Shown: positions 1 through 6,998, counted from the stretch's first letter. The stretch is DNA of 8,060 nucleotides from Clostridia bacterium (GCA_017959485.1 JAGDAM010000255.1:1-8060), one strand, 5' to 3'. Program-made: numbers and translations. The notes: a model not told the origin generated them from the letters alone.

Positions 1-224
1 CACGCGCCCGCGAAGTTCCAGAGCCCGACACCGTAGGAGGAGACGATGCTCAGAAAGGCAAAGACCGGCTCGTGCGATGCGTTTCGCACAAGCAGCAGGA
101 TCAGAGCGGCGGACACGGCCTTGACGATCACGCCCCGGACGGCGATCGTCCGCCTGACCGGAGACGGTCCCGCCGATCTGCTCGCCGCTCCTCTGTGGAG
201 TATGCGAAAGACGGCGGTCGTCAA
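1..224 (-). CDS. Possible partial membrane protein (or remnant), runs off the left edge
   Basis: On the minus strand an open frame runs from an in-frame TGA near 270 to the window edge. It encodes a basic stretch, a hydrophobic helix (VKAVSAALILLLV) and then FAFLSIVSSYGVGLWNFAG, which looks like the interior of a polytopic membrane protein. The pattern TTAVF, basic linker, helix, then SSYGVGL loosely recalls the last pore repeat of TrkH/KtrB potassium transporters, but this is too weak to name it. No ATG exists in the frame. The possible starts are TTG at 224 or GTG at 131, and neither has a good ribosome binding site, so this may be a decayed fragment. It competes with the plus-strand ORF at 46-297, and at most one of the two is likely to be real. 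Confidence 0.28.
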   Translation of the reverse strand, partial: MTTAVFRILHRGAASRSAGPSPVRRTIAVRGVIVKAVSAALILLLVRNASHEPVFAFLSIVSSYGVGLWNFAGA

Positions 225-297
225 CGAAATAGACAAGGAAATGTTCCGGAGAGGACTTTTTCAGGGGATGCTGTATCCCGGGGAGGACAGGATATGA
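46..297 (+). CDS. Doubtful small ORF, 83 aa, coupled to the next gene
   Basis: This is an alternative reading of the left edge. The ATG at 46 is preceded by AGGAGG at ideal spacing, and the stop codon overlaps the next start as ATGA at 294-297, a typical translational-coupling arrangement. The product is rich in Arg, Thr and Ala, has no recognisable domain or membrane segment, and matches no family I know. Its third codon positions coincide with those of the minus-strand frame over the same bases, so GC at third positions cannot choose between them. The initiation signals are the only positive evidence. It is listed as an alternative to the minus-strand membrane-protein reading. Confidence 0.25.
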   Translation: MLRKAKTGSCDAFRTSSRIRAADTALTITPRTAIVRLTGDGPADLLAAPLWSMRKTAVVNEIDKEMFRRGLFQGMLYPGEDRI

Positions 298-833
298 CCG
301 AACGTGAAATAAAAGAAACGGCTGAAAAGGCGGCGGAGGAACGGCTCTTCTGTTCCCTTCTCTGCAAATTCGAATACGAGCCGAGGCATATCCTTCCGCT
401 GAAGGTGTCGGAGGGACTTTTTCTGTCGGCAATCGAGTCAGGGTTGGGGTTCGACGGATATCTCGTCGAGCGTTTCGAGAACGTCGCGTCGCTGACGGCG
501 CTGCCTCCGGAAGCCGGAGAATTCGCCGCACGGAAGGGACTGTTCGACCGGCTGGAGGTGCCTCCCGTCGAGACCGGATCGCTGCAGCAGGTGTTCGCTT
601 ATCTTGTCGGCAGCGGCGAATGCGCGGAATACGAGCTCGGGGCCCCCGGCTCGAGAGAGATTGAGTTCGGCGCCTGCCGCTGCACCGACTGCGACGGGAA
701 CGGCTTTTACGCGATTCGCTTCGCGTCGGATCTCTCCCGGGACCGTTCACCGGTGTTTATTCCCTATTCGTCGCTCGTCCGCCTAACCTTCGGGACGCGG
801 GCGCTGAAAAGGTACGGAAAATACGTAAGATGA
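294..833 (+). CDS. Hypothetical protein, 179 aa, two barrel-like halves
   Basis: I do not recognise the family. The start is ATG 294, preceded by GGGAGG at 281-286 with 7-nt spacing. The frame stays open upstream to 72, but that part translates to an Arg/Gly/Asp-rich shadow and is excluded. An acidic N-terminal helix (about residues 1-20) leads into two similar halves. The first (about 25-75) holds a beta-rich segment ending in DGYLVERFENVASL. The second (about 115-179) ends in PVFIPYSSLVRLTFGTRALKRYGKYVR. The rhythm of a glycine-rich strand pair followed by an 'I-P-hydroxyl-I-T-R' type segment recalls small Sm-like barrels, but this is an inference. A CRCTDC cluster (about residues 125-130) could bind metal or form a disulfide. 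There are no signal peptide or membrane segments, so it is probably cytoplasmic. It is followed by a strong terminator and converges on thrS. Confidence 0.85.
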   Translation: MTEREIKETAEKAAEERLFCSLLCKFEYEPRHILPLKVSEGLFLSAIESGLGFDGYLVERFENVASLTALPPEAGEFAARKGLFDRLEVPPVETGSLQQVFAYLVGSGECAEYELGAPGSREIEFGACRCTDCDGNGFYAIRFASDLSRDRSPVFIPYSSLVRLTFGTRALKRYGKYVR

Positions 834-870
834 GGGCCGGAGCGACTATACGGCGCCGCCTTATATAACG

Positions 871-913
871 AACTGCCGCGGAAGTCACGGGACTTTTCAC
901 GGCAGTTTTTTTA
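871..913 (+). terminator. Rho-independent terminator of the 294-833 gene
   Basis: AACTGCCG at 871-878 pairs with CGGCAGTT at 900-907, and an inner AAGTC/GACTT stem closes an ACGG loop. A run of T follows on the plus strand, with a second T run shortly after. It lies 37 bases past the stop of the rightward gene. Read from the thrS side, the hairpin is followed by CGTTATATAAGG rather than a U-tract, so it is at best a weak terminator for thrS. Confidence 0.88.
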
Positions 914-941
914 TTGTTTTTTTGCGTTCAGAAACGTGACG

Positions 942-2726
942 TCACTTTCTCGCGGCAATCTCGCCTTTGATCTTTTCAATAAACGCGTCGACGGTCATTC
1001 CGGTCGTCTGATCGGTGTCGCGGTCGCGGACCGACAGCGAGCGGGACTCAATCTCGTTCGCGCCGATGATGAGCATATAGGGAACGCGGTCGTCCTGCCG
1101 CGCCTCGCGGACCTTGTATCCGATCTTTTCGTTGCGGTCGTCGAGCGCGGCTCTGATTCCGAGGTCGGAGAGTTTCTCGTAAACCTCTTTCGCGAAGGAG
1201 ACGTCGGTTCCGGGAAGAGTGAGAACCTTGACCTGAACCGGCGAGAGCCATACCGGGAATTTCCCCTTGGTCTCCTCGATAATATAGGCCATGAAGCGGT
1301 CGAGCGAGCCGAGAATCGCGCGGTGGAGAACGACCGGCGTCTTCTTCTCGTTGTCACGGTCGACGTATTTCAGATCGAATTTCGCCGGCAGGCAGAAGTC
1401 GAGCTGGCAGGTCGAGAGGGTGATCTCGGCGCCGACGGCCGGCTTGACGTTGACGTCGAGCTTGGGTCCGTAGAACGCGGCCTCGCCGATCTCCTCGGTG
1501 TACTCGATGCCGAGCTGATTCAAGACGTCGCGCAGGGCGTTCTCGGCCTTTTCCCACATCTCGTCGTCCTGGTGATACTTTACCTTGTCGTCGGGATCGC
1601 GGAGCGAGAGGACGCAGCGGTAGTTTTCGATTCCGAAGTCGCGGTAGACGTCGAAGATGAGATCGACGACACGCGAGACCTCGTCCTTGATCTGGTCGGG
1701 AGTGACGAAGAGGTGAGCGTCGTTCTGGCAGAAGTGGCGCGCGCGCTCGATGCCTTTGAGCGTTCCGCTCGACTCGAATCTGAAGTCGTGCGCGATCTCG
1801 CCGATGCGTATCGGCAGGTCGCGGTAGGAGTGTACGCGGCTGGCGTAGATCATCATGTGATGCGGGCAGTTCATCGGACGGAGAACGAAGCTTTCGCCCT
1901 CGACCTCCATGGCCGGGAACATTTTTGCCTTGTAATGATCCCAGTGTCCCGAGGTCCTGTAAAGATCGACGGTTCCGACGCAGGGAGTCATAACGTGCAG
2001 ATAACCGAGACGGCGCTCCTTCTCCTTGATATAGTTCTCAAGTTCCTGCCAGATGATATATCCGTTCGGAAGGAGCATCGGAAGTCCGCGGCCGACGAGA
2101 TCGTCGGTCATGAACAGACGCATCTCCTTGCCTATGCGGCGGTGATCCCGCTGCTCGGCCTCGGCCTGCTGGCGGAGGAATTCGTCCATATCCTCCTGCT
2201 TCGCGAAAGCGGTGCCGTTGATTCGGGTGAGCATGCGGTTGTTCTTGTCGTTCTTCCAGTAGGCGCCCGACTGTCCGGTGATCTTGAACACCTTCAGCGC
2301 CTTGGTGTAGCAGAGATGCGGGCCGGTGCACATATCGATGTAGTCGCCCTGTTTGAAGAAGCTTATCTCGGCGTCCTCGGGGAGGTCTCCGATATGCTCC
2401 TCCTTGTATTTGGCTCCGCGCTCTCTCATAAGCGTGAGCGCCTCCTCGCGCGGCAGGATAAAGGGCCGGATCGGAAGGTTCTCCTTGACGATCTTCTTCA
2501 TCTCCTGCTCAATCTTCGCGAGGTCCTCGTCGGTGAGCTTGACGTCGCCGAGGTCGATATCGTAGTAAAATCCCTTTTCGGTTGCGGGACCGTAGCCGAA
2601 ATCGGCGTGCGGCCAGAGGCGCTGCACGGCCTGAGCCATAATATGCGCCGCCGAATGGCGGAGCACCTCAAGTTCTTCTTCGGCGGGGCATTCGTAAACC
2701 TGACCGTGTTTGTCTATAATCTTCAT
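942..2726 (-). CDS. thrS: Threonyl-tRNA synthetase lacking the TGS domain
   Basis: This class II aminoacyl-tRNA synthetase charges tRNA-Thr with threonine in the cytoplasm. The product is 594 aa against about 640 usual; the N-terminal TGS domain is absent and the protein starts almost directly in the editing domain. The editing site is intact: H24-x3-H28 and C133-x3-H137. The zinc ligands that select threonine are present (C287, H338, H468). Motif 2 residues are kept (R316, E318, R330, Q334, D336), as is motif 3 (HRAILGSLDRF from 468). An HGTP-type anticodon-binding domain covers about 495-594. The segment TLSTCQLDF replaces the WQCGTVQLDF version known from E. coli, marking a divergent branch. 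The start at 2726 is chosen because an upstream in-frame ATG at 2780 lies inside the promoter. The ribosome binding site is weak, a GGGG about 12 nt upstream. It could be the sole ThrRS or a second copy; the window does not say. Confidence 0.96.
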   Translation of the reverse strand: MKIIDKHGQVYECPAEEELEVLRHSAAHIMAQAVQRLWPHADFGYGPATEKGFYYDIDLGDVKLTDEDLAKIEQEMKKIVKENLPIRPFILPREEALTLMRERGAKYKEEHIGDLPEDAEISFFKQGDYIDMCTGPHLCYTKALKVFKITGQSGAYWKNDKNNRMLTRINGTAFAKQEDMDEFLRQQAEAEQRDHRRIGKEMRLFMTDDLVGRGLPMLLPNGYIIWQELENYIKEKERRLGYLHVMTPCVGTVDLYRTSGHWDHYKAKMFPAMEVEGESFVLRPMNCPHHMMIYASRVHSYRDLPIRIGEIAHDFRFESSGTLKGIERARHFCQNDAHLFVTPDQIKDEVSRVVDLIFDVYRDFGIENYRCVLSLRDPDDKVKYHQDDEMWEKAENALRDVLNQLGIEYTEEIGEAAFYGPKLDVNVKPAVGAEITLSTCQLDFCLPAKFDLKYVDRDNEKKTPVVLHRAILGSLDRFMAYIIEETKGKFPVWLSPVQVKVLTLPGTDVSFAKEVYEKLSDLGIRAALDDRNEKIGYKVREARQDDRVPYMLIIGANEIESRSLSVRDRDTDQTTGMTVDAFIEKIKGEIAARK

Positions 2727-2768
2727 TTTGCTCTTTTTCCCCTTCGGGTGAAAATAAATAATCAAATA

Positions 2769-2797
2769 ATTATACCACAAAACAGCGGCGAATGCAA
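2769..2797 (-). promoter_or_regulatory. Sigma-70-type promoter of thrS
   Basis: On the minus strand TTGCAT (2797-2792), a 17-nt spacer and TATAAT (2774-2769) are preceded by TG one base before the -10, making an extended -10. The predicted transcription start is near 2762, giving a leader of about 36 nt. The -35 box lies just past the stop codon of the upstream exporter gene. There is no room for a T-box riboswitch, the usual threonine-starvation control of thrS in Firmicutes, and none is seen. Confidence 0.82.
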
Positions 2798-2803
2798 CCG
2801 TTT

Positions 2804-4699
2804 TTATTGACCGGATACCGCCCCGTCGAACTGCGAATTGTAAAGCATCGCGTAGAAGCCGCCCGACGCCATCAGCTCGGCGTGCGTGCCGCGCTCGGTC
2901 ACCCGGCCGTCCCGGACGACGAGTATCACGTCGGCGTTCATTACCGTTGAAAGCCGGTGCGCGATGACGAAACAGGTGCGGCCGCTCATCAGACGCAGCA
3001 TGGCGTCCTGAATGCGGCGCTCGGTCATCGAGTCGACGTTCGACGTCGCCTCGTCGAGGATGAGCATCGGCGAGTCGGCGAGCATCGCGCGGGCGATGGT
3101 TATCAGCTGCTTCTGCCCCTTCGAGATGCTTATTCCGTCGTCGGTCACGACGGTGTCGTATCCCCGCGGAAGCGAACGGATAAAGGCGTCTATCTTAGCC
3201 GCCGACGCCACCGCCTCGATCTGCTCCCGCGTCGCTCCCTCTCTGCCGTAGGCGATGTTTTCGGCGACGGTTCCCCCGAAGAGCCAGGTGTCCTGGAGCA
3301 CCATCGTGAAGGCCGAGCGCACCGAGGCGCGGGTGAGCGACGATATATCCTTTCCGTCAATCGATATGCGGCCGGAATCGACGTCGTAAAAGCGCATGAG
3401 CAGATTGATTATCGTCGTCTTTCCGGCGCCGGTGGGGCCGACAATCGCAACCGTCTTTCCGGGGCTCGCGTGAACGGTAAGATCCTTTATGATCTGCCTG
3501 CCGGGCAGATAGCCGAATCCGACGTTTTCGATATCCACGCTTCCCCGCACGGGAGAGAGCTCGGCTGCCCCTTCGGGATCCGCCGGCTCGGGCGGCTCGT
3601 CGAGGATTCTGAAAATACGCTCTGCAGCCGACAGAGCCGACTGAAGATCGGCGATTATGTTCGCAAATTCGTTTATCGGCGCCGAAAAACGCCGCGAGTA
3701 CTGCATGAAGGAGGACAGATCGCCGAGTTCGATGAAGAGAATCGACGCCGCGCCTATGCTCCCGGTCAGACTGAAGAGGTAGAAGATTCCTCCGAAGAGG
3801 ATTATCAGCGCCTGCGAGAGATTGTTGATAAAGTTCACCGACGGGCCTATCGTCGCTCCGTGGTAATCGGCGTTGTAATATGCGGCGCAGGCGTCGGCGT
3901 TCCGCTTTTCAAAGGAGGATGAAATCGCCGCCTGCCTGCCGTATGCGCGGATGGTGCGCTGGCCCGAAAGCATCTCCTCGGCGTATCCGTTGAGCTCGCC
4001 GAGTTTCGCCGAGCGCAGCCGGAAGAGCGGCCTGACCTTTGTCGTCCGCTTTTTCGTCAGCGTCAGCGAGATCGGAACGGTGACCGCGAATACGGTCAGA
4101 AGCAGCGGCGAGATCATGACCATCATATAAAGGCATCCGGCGACGGTGACGACGCTCGAGCAGATCTGGAGCAGGTCGTGCGAGAGCGAGGTGTTGACCG
4201 TGTCGACGTCGTAGGAGATTCGGCTGATTATGTCGCCTGTCGGATGCGTGTCGAAATATGACACCGGCAGGGTCATCAGCTTTGAAAAGACGTCGCGCCT
4301 GAGCGAATAGCTGATCCTCCGCCCGAGCGTCACGAGCAGCGCCGCGAGCAGAAGCGCGAGCAGGGCCGACCCGGCGTAGCAAAGGATCATATAGAGCGAG
4401 TACCTGCCGACGGTGTCGAGGTCGACCGCTCCGATTCCCGGCTTGATCGCGTTGATCGCGCGGCCCGAAAGGCGCGGCCCGAGGATCCCGAGCAGGTTGG
4501 ATGCGAGCATCAGAAGAAAGCCCGCGAGAAGCGAGTATTTGTATTGCCAGAGATAACGTCCGAGGCGGAGCAGGACGGCTCGCTTTGCGGCGGCGTCCAT
4601 CTTCTGGGCTTTGCGGGCGTCCGGGGAATTCTGCTGTTTTCCGCCGTTCATTCCGCCGCCCATGGCGCCGAAGCCGGCGAATCCGGGTATGTTATTCAA
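2804..4699 (-). CDS. ABC exporter subunit B (consensus ATPase site)
   Basis: This is a half-size multidrug-type ABC exporter of 631 aa with the membrane domain fused to the ATPase; it probably pairs with the product of the adjacent upstream gene in the cytoplasmic membrane. A Gly/Met-rich, then Lys-rich leader (about 1-45) precedes six membrane helices (about 50-345). The nucleotide-binding domain (about 385-625) has Walker A GPTGAGKT at 421-428, Q-loop Q469, Walker B MLILDE with catalytic E550, and switch H581. The signature is non-canonical, SISKGQK around 524-530, instead of LSGGQ. I chose TTG 4699 as start: GGGAGG lies 8 nt upstream, and the first codons overlap the stop of the preceding gene by 8 bp. 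An open frame to 4801 has no such support; in-frame ATGs at 4663 and 4651 have poor ribosome binding sites. The substrate is unknown. Confidence 0.95.
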   Translation of the reverse strand: MNNIPGFAGFGAMGGGMNGGKQQNSPDARKAQKMDAAAKRAVLLRLGRYLWQYKYSLLAGFLLMLASNLLGILGPRLSGRAINAIKPGIGAVDLDTVGRYSLYMILCYAGSALLALLLAALLVTLGRRISYSLRRDVFSKLMTLPVSYFDTHPTGDIISRISYDVDTVNTSLSHDLLQICSSVVTVAGCLYMMVMISPLLLTVFAVTVPISLTLTKKRTTKVRPLFRLRSAKLGELNGYAEEMLSGQRTIRAYGRQAAISSSFEKRNADACAAYYNADYHGATIGPSVNFINNLSQALIILFGGIFYLFSLTGSIGAASILFIELGDLSSFMQYSRRFSAPINEFANIIADLQSALSAAERIFRILDEPPEPADPEGAAELSPVRGSVDIENVGFGYLPGRQIIKDLTVHASPGKTVAIVGPTGAGKTTIINLLMRFYDVDSGRISIDGKDISSLTRASVRSAFTMVLQDTWLFGGTVAENIAYGREGATREQIEAVASAAKIDAFIRSLPRGYDTVVTDDGISISKGQKQLITIARAMLADSPMLILDEATSNVDSMTERRIQDAMLRLMSGRTCFVIAHRLSTVMNADVILVVRDGRVTERGTHAELMASGGFYAMLYNSQFDGAVSGQ

Positions 4700-6440
4700 T
4701 GAAAGCGCCTCCCATCTGAGAGTCGCTGATCTCCCGGTAAACGGGGCAGCCGGCCAGCAGTTCTTCGTGAGTGCCCGAGCCGATGATTTTCCCTCCGTCA
4801 AGGACGAGAATCAGGTCGCAGTACATAACAGAGCTTACCCTCTGCGCGACGGTGACAGTCGTCCCGCGGAAGGAGGCGAGCGCACGCCGGAGCATTGCGT
4901 CGGTGCGGTAGTCGAGCGCCGAGCTCGAGTCGTCGAGGATCAGAACGTCGGGGTCGTTCGCAACCGCACGGGCGATGAGTATCCGCTGGCGCTGGCCTCC
5001 CGAGACGTTGGTTCCCTTCTGGCTCAGGCGGTATTCGTATCCGCCTTCAAGTTCGGATATGAAGCCGTCGGCCTGCGCGACGGCGGCGGCGCGTTCTATC
5101 TGTTCGCGGCTGACGTCGCGCCCGAACCGGATGTTTTCCAGAACCGTATCCGATATGATAAAGTCGTTCTGCATAACGACTCCGAACATCGAGTGCAGCT
5201 CCTCCTCGGGTATACACCGGACGTCGCGGCCCCCGATGCGCACGCTGCCCGAAGTCGGGTCGTAAAAGCGGATCATAAGCGAGATCAGCGTCGATTTACC
5301 CGAGCCGGTGGCTCCGATTATTCCGAGCCGAGAGCCGGCGGGTACCGAGAAGGAAATACCGGTGAGGACGTCCGCCGTCGTGGCGTAGGAGAAGTTTACC
5401 TTGTCAAAGACTATTCCGGTCTCGCCAGGAACCGGCGGATGCTCCGACTCGGGAAGCGGATGCAGCCCGGGATCGCAGTCGAGTACTTCGGATATCCTCG
5501 CCGCCGAAGCCGACGATTTCGACCAGATGACTATCATCCTCGTGACCGCCATCATCGCTCCGGATATCAGCGAGAAATACTGGATGAAGGCGATTATGCT
5601 TCCGACCTCCGACACCCCCGAGTCGACCCAGCGCGCCCCGAAAAATACGACGGCGACAAGCCCCGTGTTCATTATCAGATTCATGACCGGGTTGGCCGAG
5701 GACATTATGAGGTTGGTGCGAAGCTCAACAGAGGAAAGCCCGGCGTTCGCGGCGTCGTATCTGCGGCGCTCGTAATCGCTCTTCGAGAGCGCCTTTATCA
5801 CGCGGATGCCTCCGGCGTCCTCGCGGACGACGCGGATCATTCCGTCTACCGCCCGCTGGACTTTGACGAACATCGGCAGGCCGCGCGAGGTGATCAGGAA
5901 GAAGGTGACGAAGATGAGCGGCAGCACGCTCGCCATGACGAGCGTCAGCCGCAGATCGATCATCGAGGTGACGGCGAGTCCGCCGACAAGCAGTATAGGC
6001 GCCCGGACGCCCATCCTCTGCGTCGTATTGATGAAGTTGTGGATATTGTAGGTGTCGGTGGTGAGCCGCGCCTCGAGCGAGGGCACGGTGAAGGCGTCGG
6101 TCGCGGCGGGAGAGAGATTCATCGACGCGCGGAAAAGATCGTTCCGGACGTCCTCCGCCACCATTTTGGCCACCGCCGCCGAACGGCGGTTTGCCCAGAC
6201 GTTGCCGACGACGGCGGCGGCCGAACAGACGATCATTATTACCGACCAGACGATTATTCGCCGCAGCGGAACCGCGGTATCCGACCCGGGGGAGTCCGCG
6301 AGCGGGTTGATTATATCGTCAAGTATGTGTTTGAGTATGTAGGGCAGGGCGAGCTCGATAAGCGTCGATATCACCTTCACGGTAAGCGATACCGTCATCG
6401 GTCCTTTGTGCCTGCCGAGATAGGACAGTATTCGTCTCAA
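4692..6440 (-). CDS. ABC exporter subunit A (degenerate ATPase site)
   Basis: This is a half-size ABC exporter of 582 aa: six membrane helices (about 12-310), then a nucleotide-binding domain (about 340-575). Walker A GATGSGKS is at 376-383, the Q-loop glutamine is Q424, and the canonical signature VSGGQ is at 479-483. Walker B reads VLILDD, so D504 replaces the catalytic glutamate, and the switch histidine is Q533. Such losses mark the degenerate-site partner of heterodimeric exporters such as LmrCD, BmrCD and TM287/288. The start is TTG 6440, overlapping the marR stop in a TTGA. GGTGATC, complementary to the end of 16S rRNA, lies 4 nt upstream. A later ATG at residue 15 would cut into the N-terminal elbow helix. 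It is probably translated with marR and repressed by it. The substrate cannot be read from sequence; drugs, lipids or peptides are all possible. Confidence 0.95.
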   Translation of the reverse strand: MRRILSYLGRHKGPMTVSLTVKVISTLIELALPYILKHILDDIINPLADSPGSDTAVPLRRIIVWSVIMIVCSAAAVVGNVWANRRSAAVAKMVAEDVRNDLFRASMNLSPAATDAFTVPSLEARLTTDTYNIHNFINTTQRMGVRAPILLVGGLAVTSMIDLRLTLVMASVLPLIFVTFFLITSRGLPMFVKVQRAVDGMIRVVREDAGGIRVIKALSKSDYERRRYDAANAGLSSVELRTNLIMSSANPVMNLIMNTGLVAVVFFGARWVDSGVSEVGSIIAFIQYFSLISGAMMAVTRMIVIWSKSSASAARISEVLDCDPGLHPLPESEHPPVPGETGIVFDKVNFSYATTADVLTGISFSVPAGSRLGIIGATGSGKSTLISLMIRFYDPTSGSVRIGGRDVRCIPEEELHSMFGVVMQNDFIISDTVLENIRFGRDVSREQIERAAAVAQADGFISELEGGYEYRLSQKGTNVSGGQRQRILIARAVANDPDVLILDDSSSALDYRTDAMLRRALASFRGTTVTVAQRVSSVMYCDLILVLDGGKIIGSGTHEELLAGCPVYREISDSQMGGAFIE

Positions 6441-6913
6441 GGGTGATCACCGCCGTTCTCTCCGAAGTCGTCGCCGAGCGCCTCTTCCGAAAGCTCGGCA
6501 TATTCCGCCGCACGGACGGCAAGCCGGTGCACGAGATCGGCCAACAGCGCCTTTTCGTCCTCGGTCAGTCCGTCAGTCAGATATTCGCGCCATTCCCGAA
6601 GCACCTCCCTGACCGTCGGAAGCGCCTCGTACGCCCTGTCGGTCGGATAGACGAGAGTTACCCGTCTGTCGGTGTCAGACGGACGCCGCGTGACGAATCC
6701 GTAGGCCTCGAGCTGGGCAAGCGTCCTCGTGACGTTGCTCTTGTTGATGAACAGCCGGCGGGCCAGCGCGTCCTGTGAAATGCCCGGATTCCGGCAGAGG
6801 ATGAGAATATAGCTGTGAGTATTTTCACCGAGACCGAACCGTTTCAGTTTTTCCGAGCGGAAGATGATTCCGCACCTCGAAACAATATTGATATCCCGCA
6901 TAAAAGAGGGCAT
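6437..6913 (-). CDS. MarR-family transcriptional repressor
   Basis: This is a 158-aa winged-helix regulator of the MarR type. These act as dimers that bind palindromic DNA and are usually released by a small ligand or an oxidant. Helix 1 (about 5-25) and the C-terminal helices (about 100-145) would form the dimer interface. The helix-turn-helix spans about 44-72, with recognition helix NKSNVTRTLAQLEAYG, and the wing follows (RRPSDTDRRV, about 76-85). The start is ATG 6913 with GGAGG 5 nt upstream. The gene leads the exporter operon and overlaps subunit A by 4 bp. A perfect palindrome at its predicted transcription start argues for autorepression. Cysteines C14 and C40 could be redox sensors, but that is speculation. 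The C-terminal tail is acidic (GDDFGENGGD). Confidence 0.94.
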   Translation of the reverse strand: MPSFMRDINIVSRCGIIFRSEKLKRFGLGENTHSYILILCRNPGISQDALARRLFINKSNVTRTLAQLEAYGFVTRRPSDTDRRVTLVYPTDRAYEALPTVREVLREWREYLTDGLTEDEKALLADLVHRLAVRAAEYAELSEEALGDDFGENGGDHP

Positions 6914-6931
6914 GTCCGCCTCCGAAAACAG

Positions 6932-6957
6932 TATTCGGTTGCGCGCGCAACCGAATA
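6932..6957. promoter_or_regulatory. 26-bp perfect palindrome, probable MarR operator
   Basis: The half-site TATTCGGTTGCGC is followed directly by its exact reverse complement, with an alternating GC core. It begins one base past the -10 box of the leftward promoter and covers the predicted transcription start (about 6952). It ends 8 bp before the marR ribosome binding site. A bound repressor would block marR and the exporter genes. The assignment rests on symmetry, position and the MarR family's habit of autoregulation. Confidence 0.85.
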
Positions 6958-6958
6958 T

Positions 6959-6987
6959 ATTATATCACCCATCACCCGCGATGTCAA
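6959..6987 (-). promoter_or_regulatory. Promoter of the marR-ABC exporter operon
   Basis: On the minus strand TTGACA (6987-6982), a 17-nt spacer and TATAAT (6964-6959) are present, with TG before the -10 hexamer. Both hexamers match the consensus exactly. Such a strong promoter is expected to be held down by a repressor, which fits the palindrome immediately downstream. Confidence 0.92.
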
Positions 6988-6998
6988 CCAGAAGACAG

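Noticed and set aside
72..293. N-terminal extension of the 294-833 gene back to an ATG at 72
   Set aside because: The added residues are a low-complexity mix of Arg, Gly, Asp and His typical of an out-of-frame reading, while ATG 294 has a well-placed GGGAGG.
2727..2780. Upstream in-frame ATG of thrS at 2780
   Set aside because: It lies within the predicted promoter, upstream of the expected transcription start. The 18 extra residues do not resemble a TGS domain.
936..2810. A 624-codon open frame on the plus strand opposite thrS
   Set aside because: It is the antisense shadow of the GC-rich thrS gene; the minus strand encodes an unmistakable synthetase with all its motifs.
4700..4801. N-terminal extension of exporter subunit B to an ATG at 4801
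   Set aside because: It would overlap the subunit A gene by over 100 bp without a ribosome binding site, and the extra residues are unlike the family. TTG 4699 has GGGAGG at proper spacing.
4611..6446. A 611-codon open frame on the plus strand opposite exporter subunit A
   Set aside because: Its product is a His/Arg/Asp-rich low-complexity chain, a shadow of the ABC gene on the minus strand.
6442..6451. A 10-bp palindrome, GGTGATCACC, at the marR/subunit A junction
   Set aside because: It is too short to argue for an operator and is explained by a ribosome binding site complementary to the 16S rRNA 3' end.
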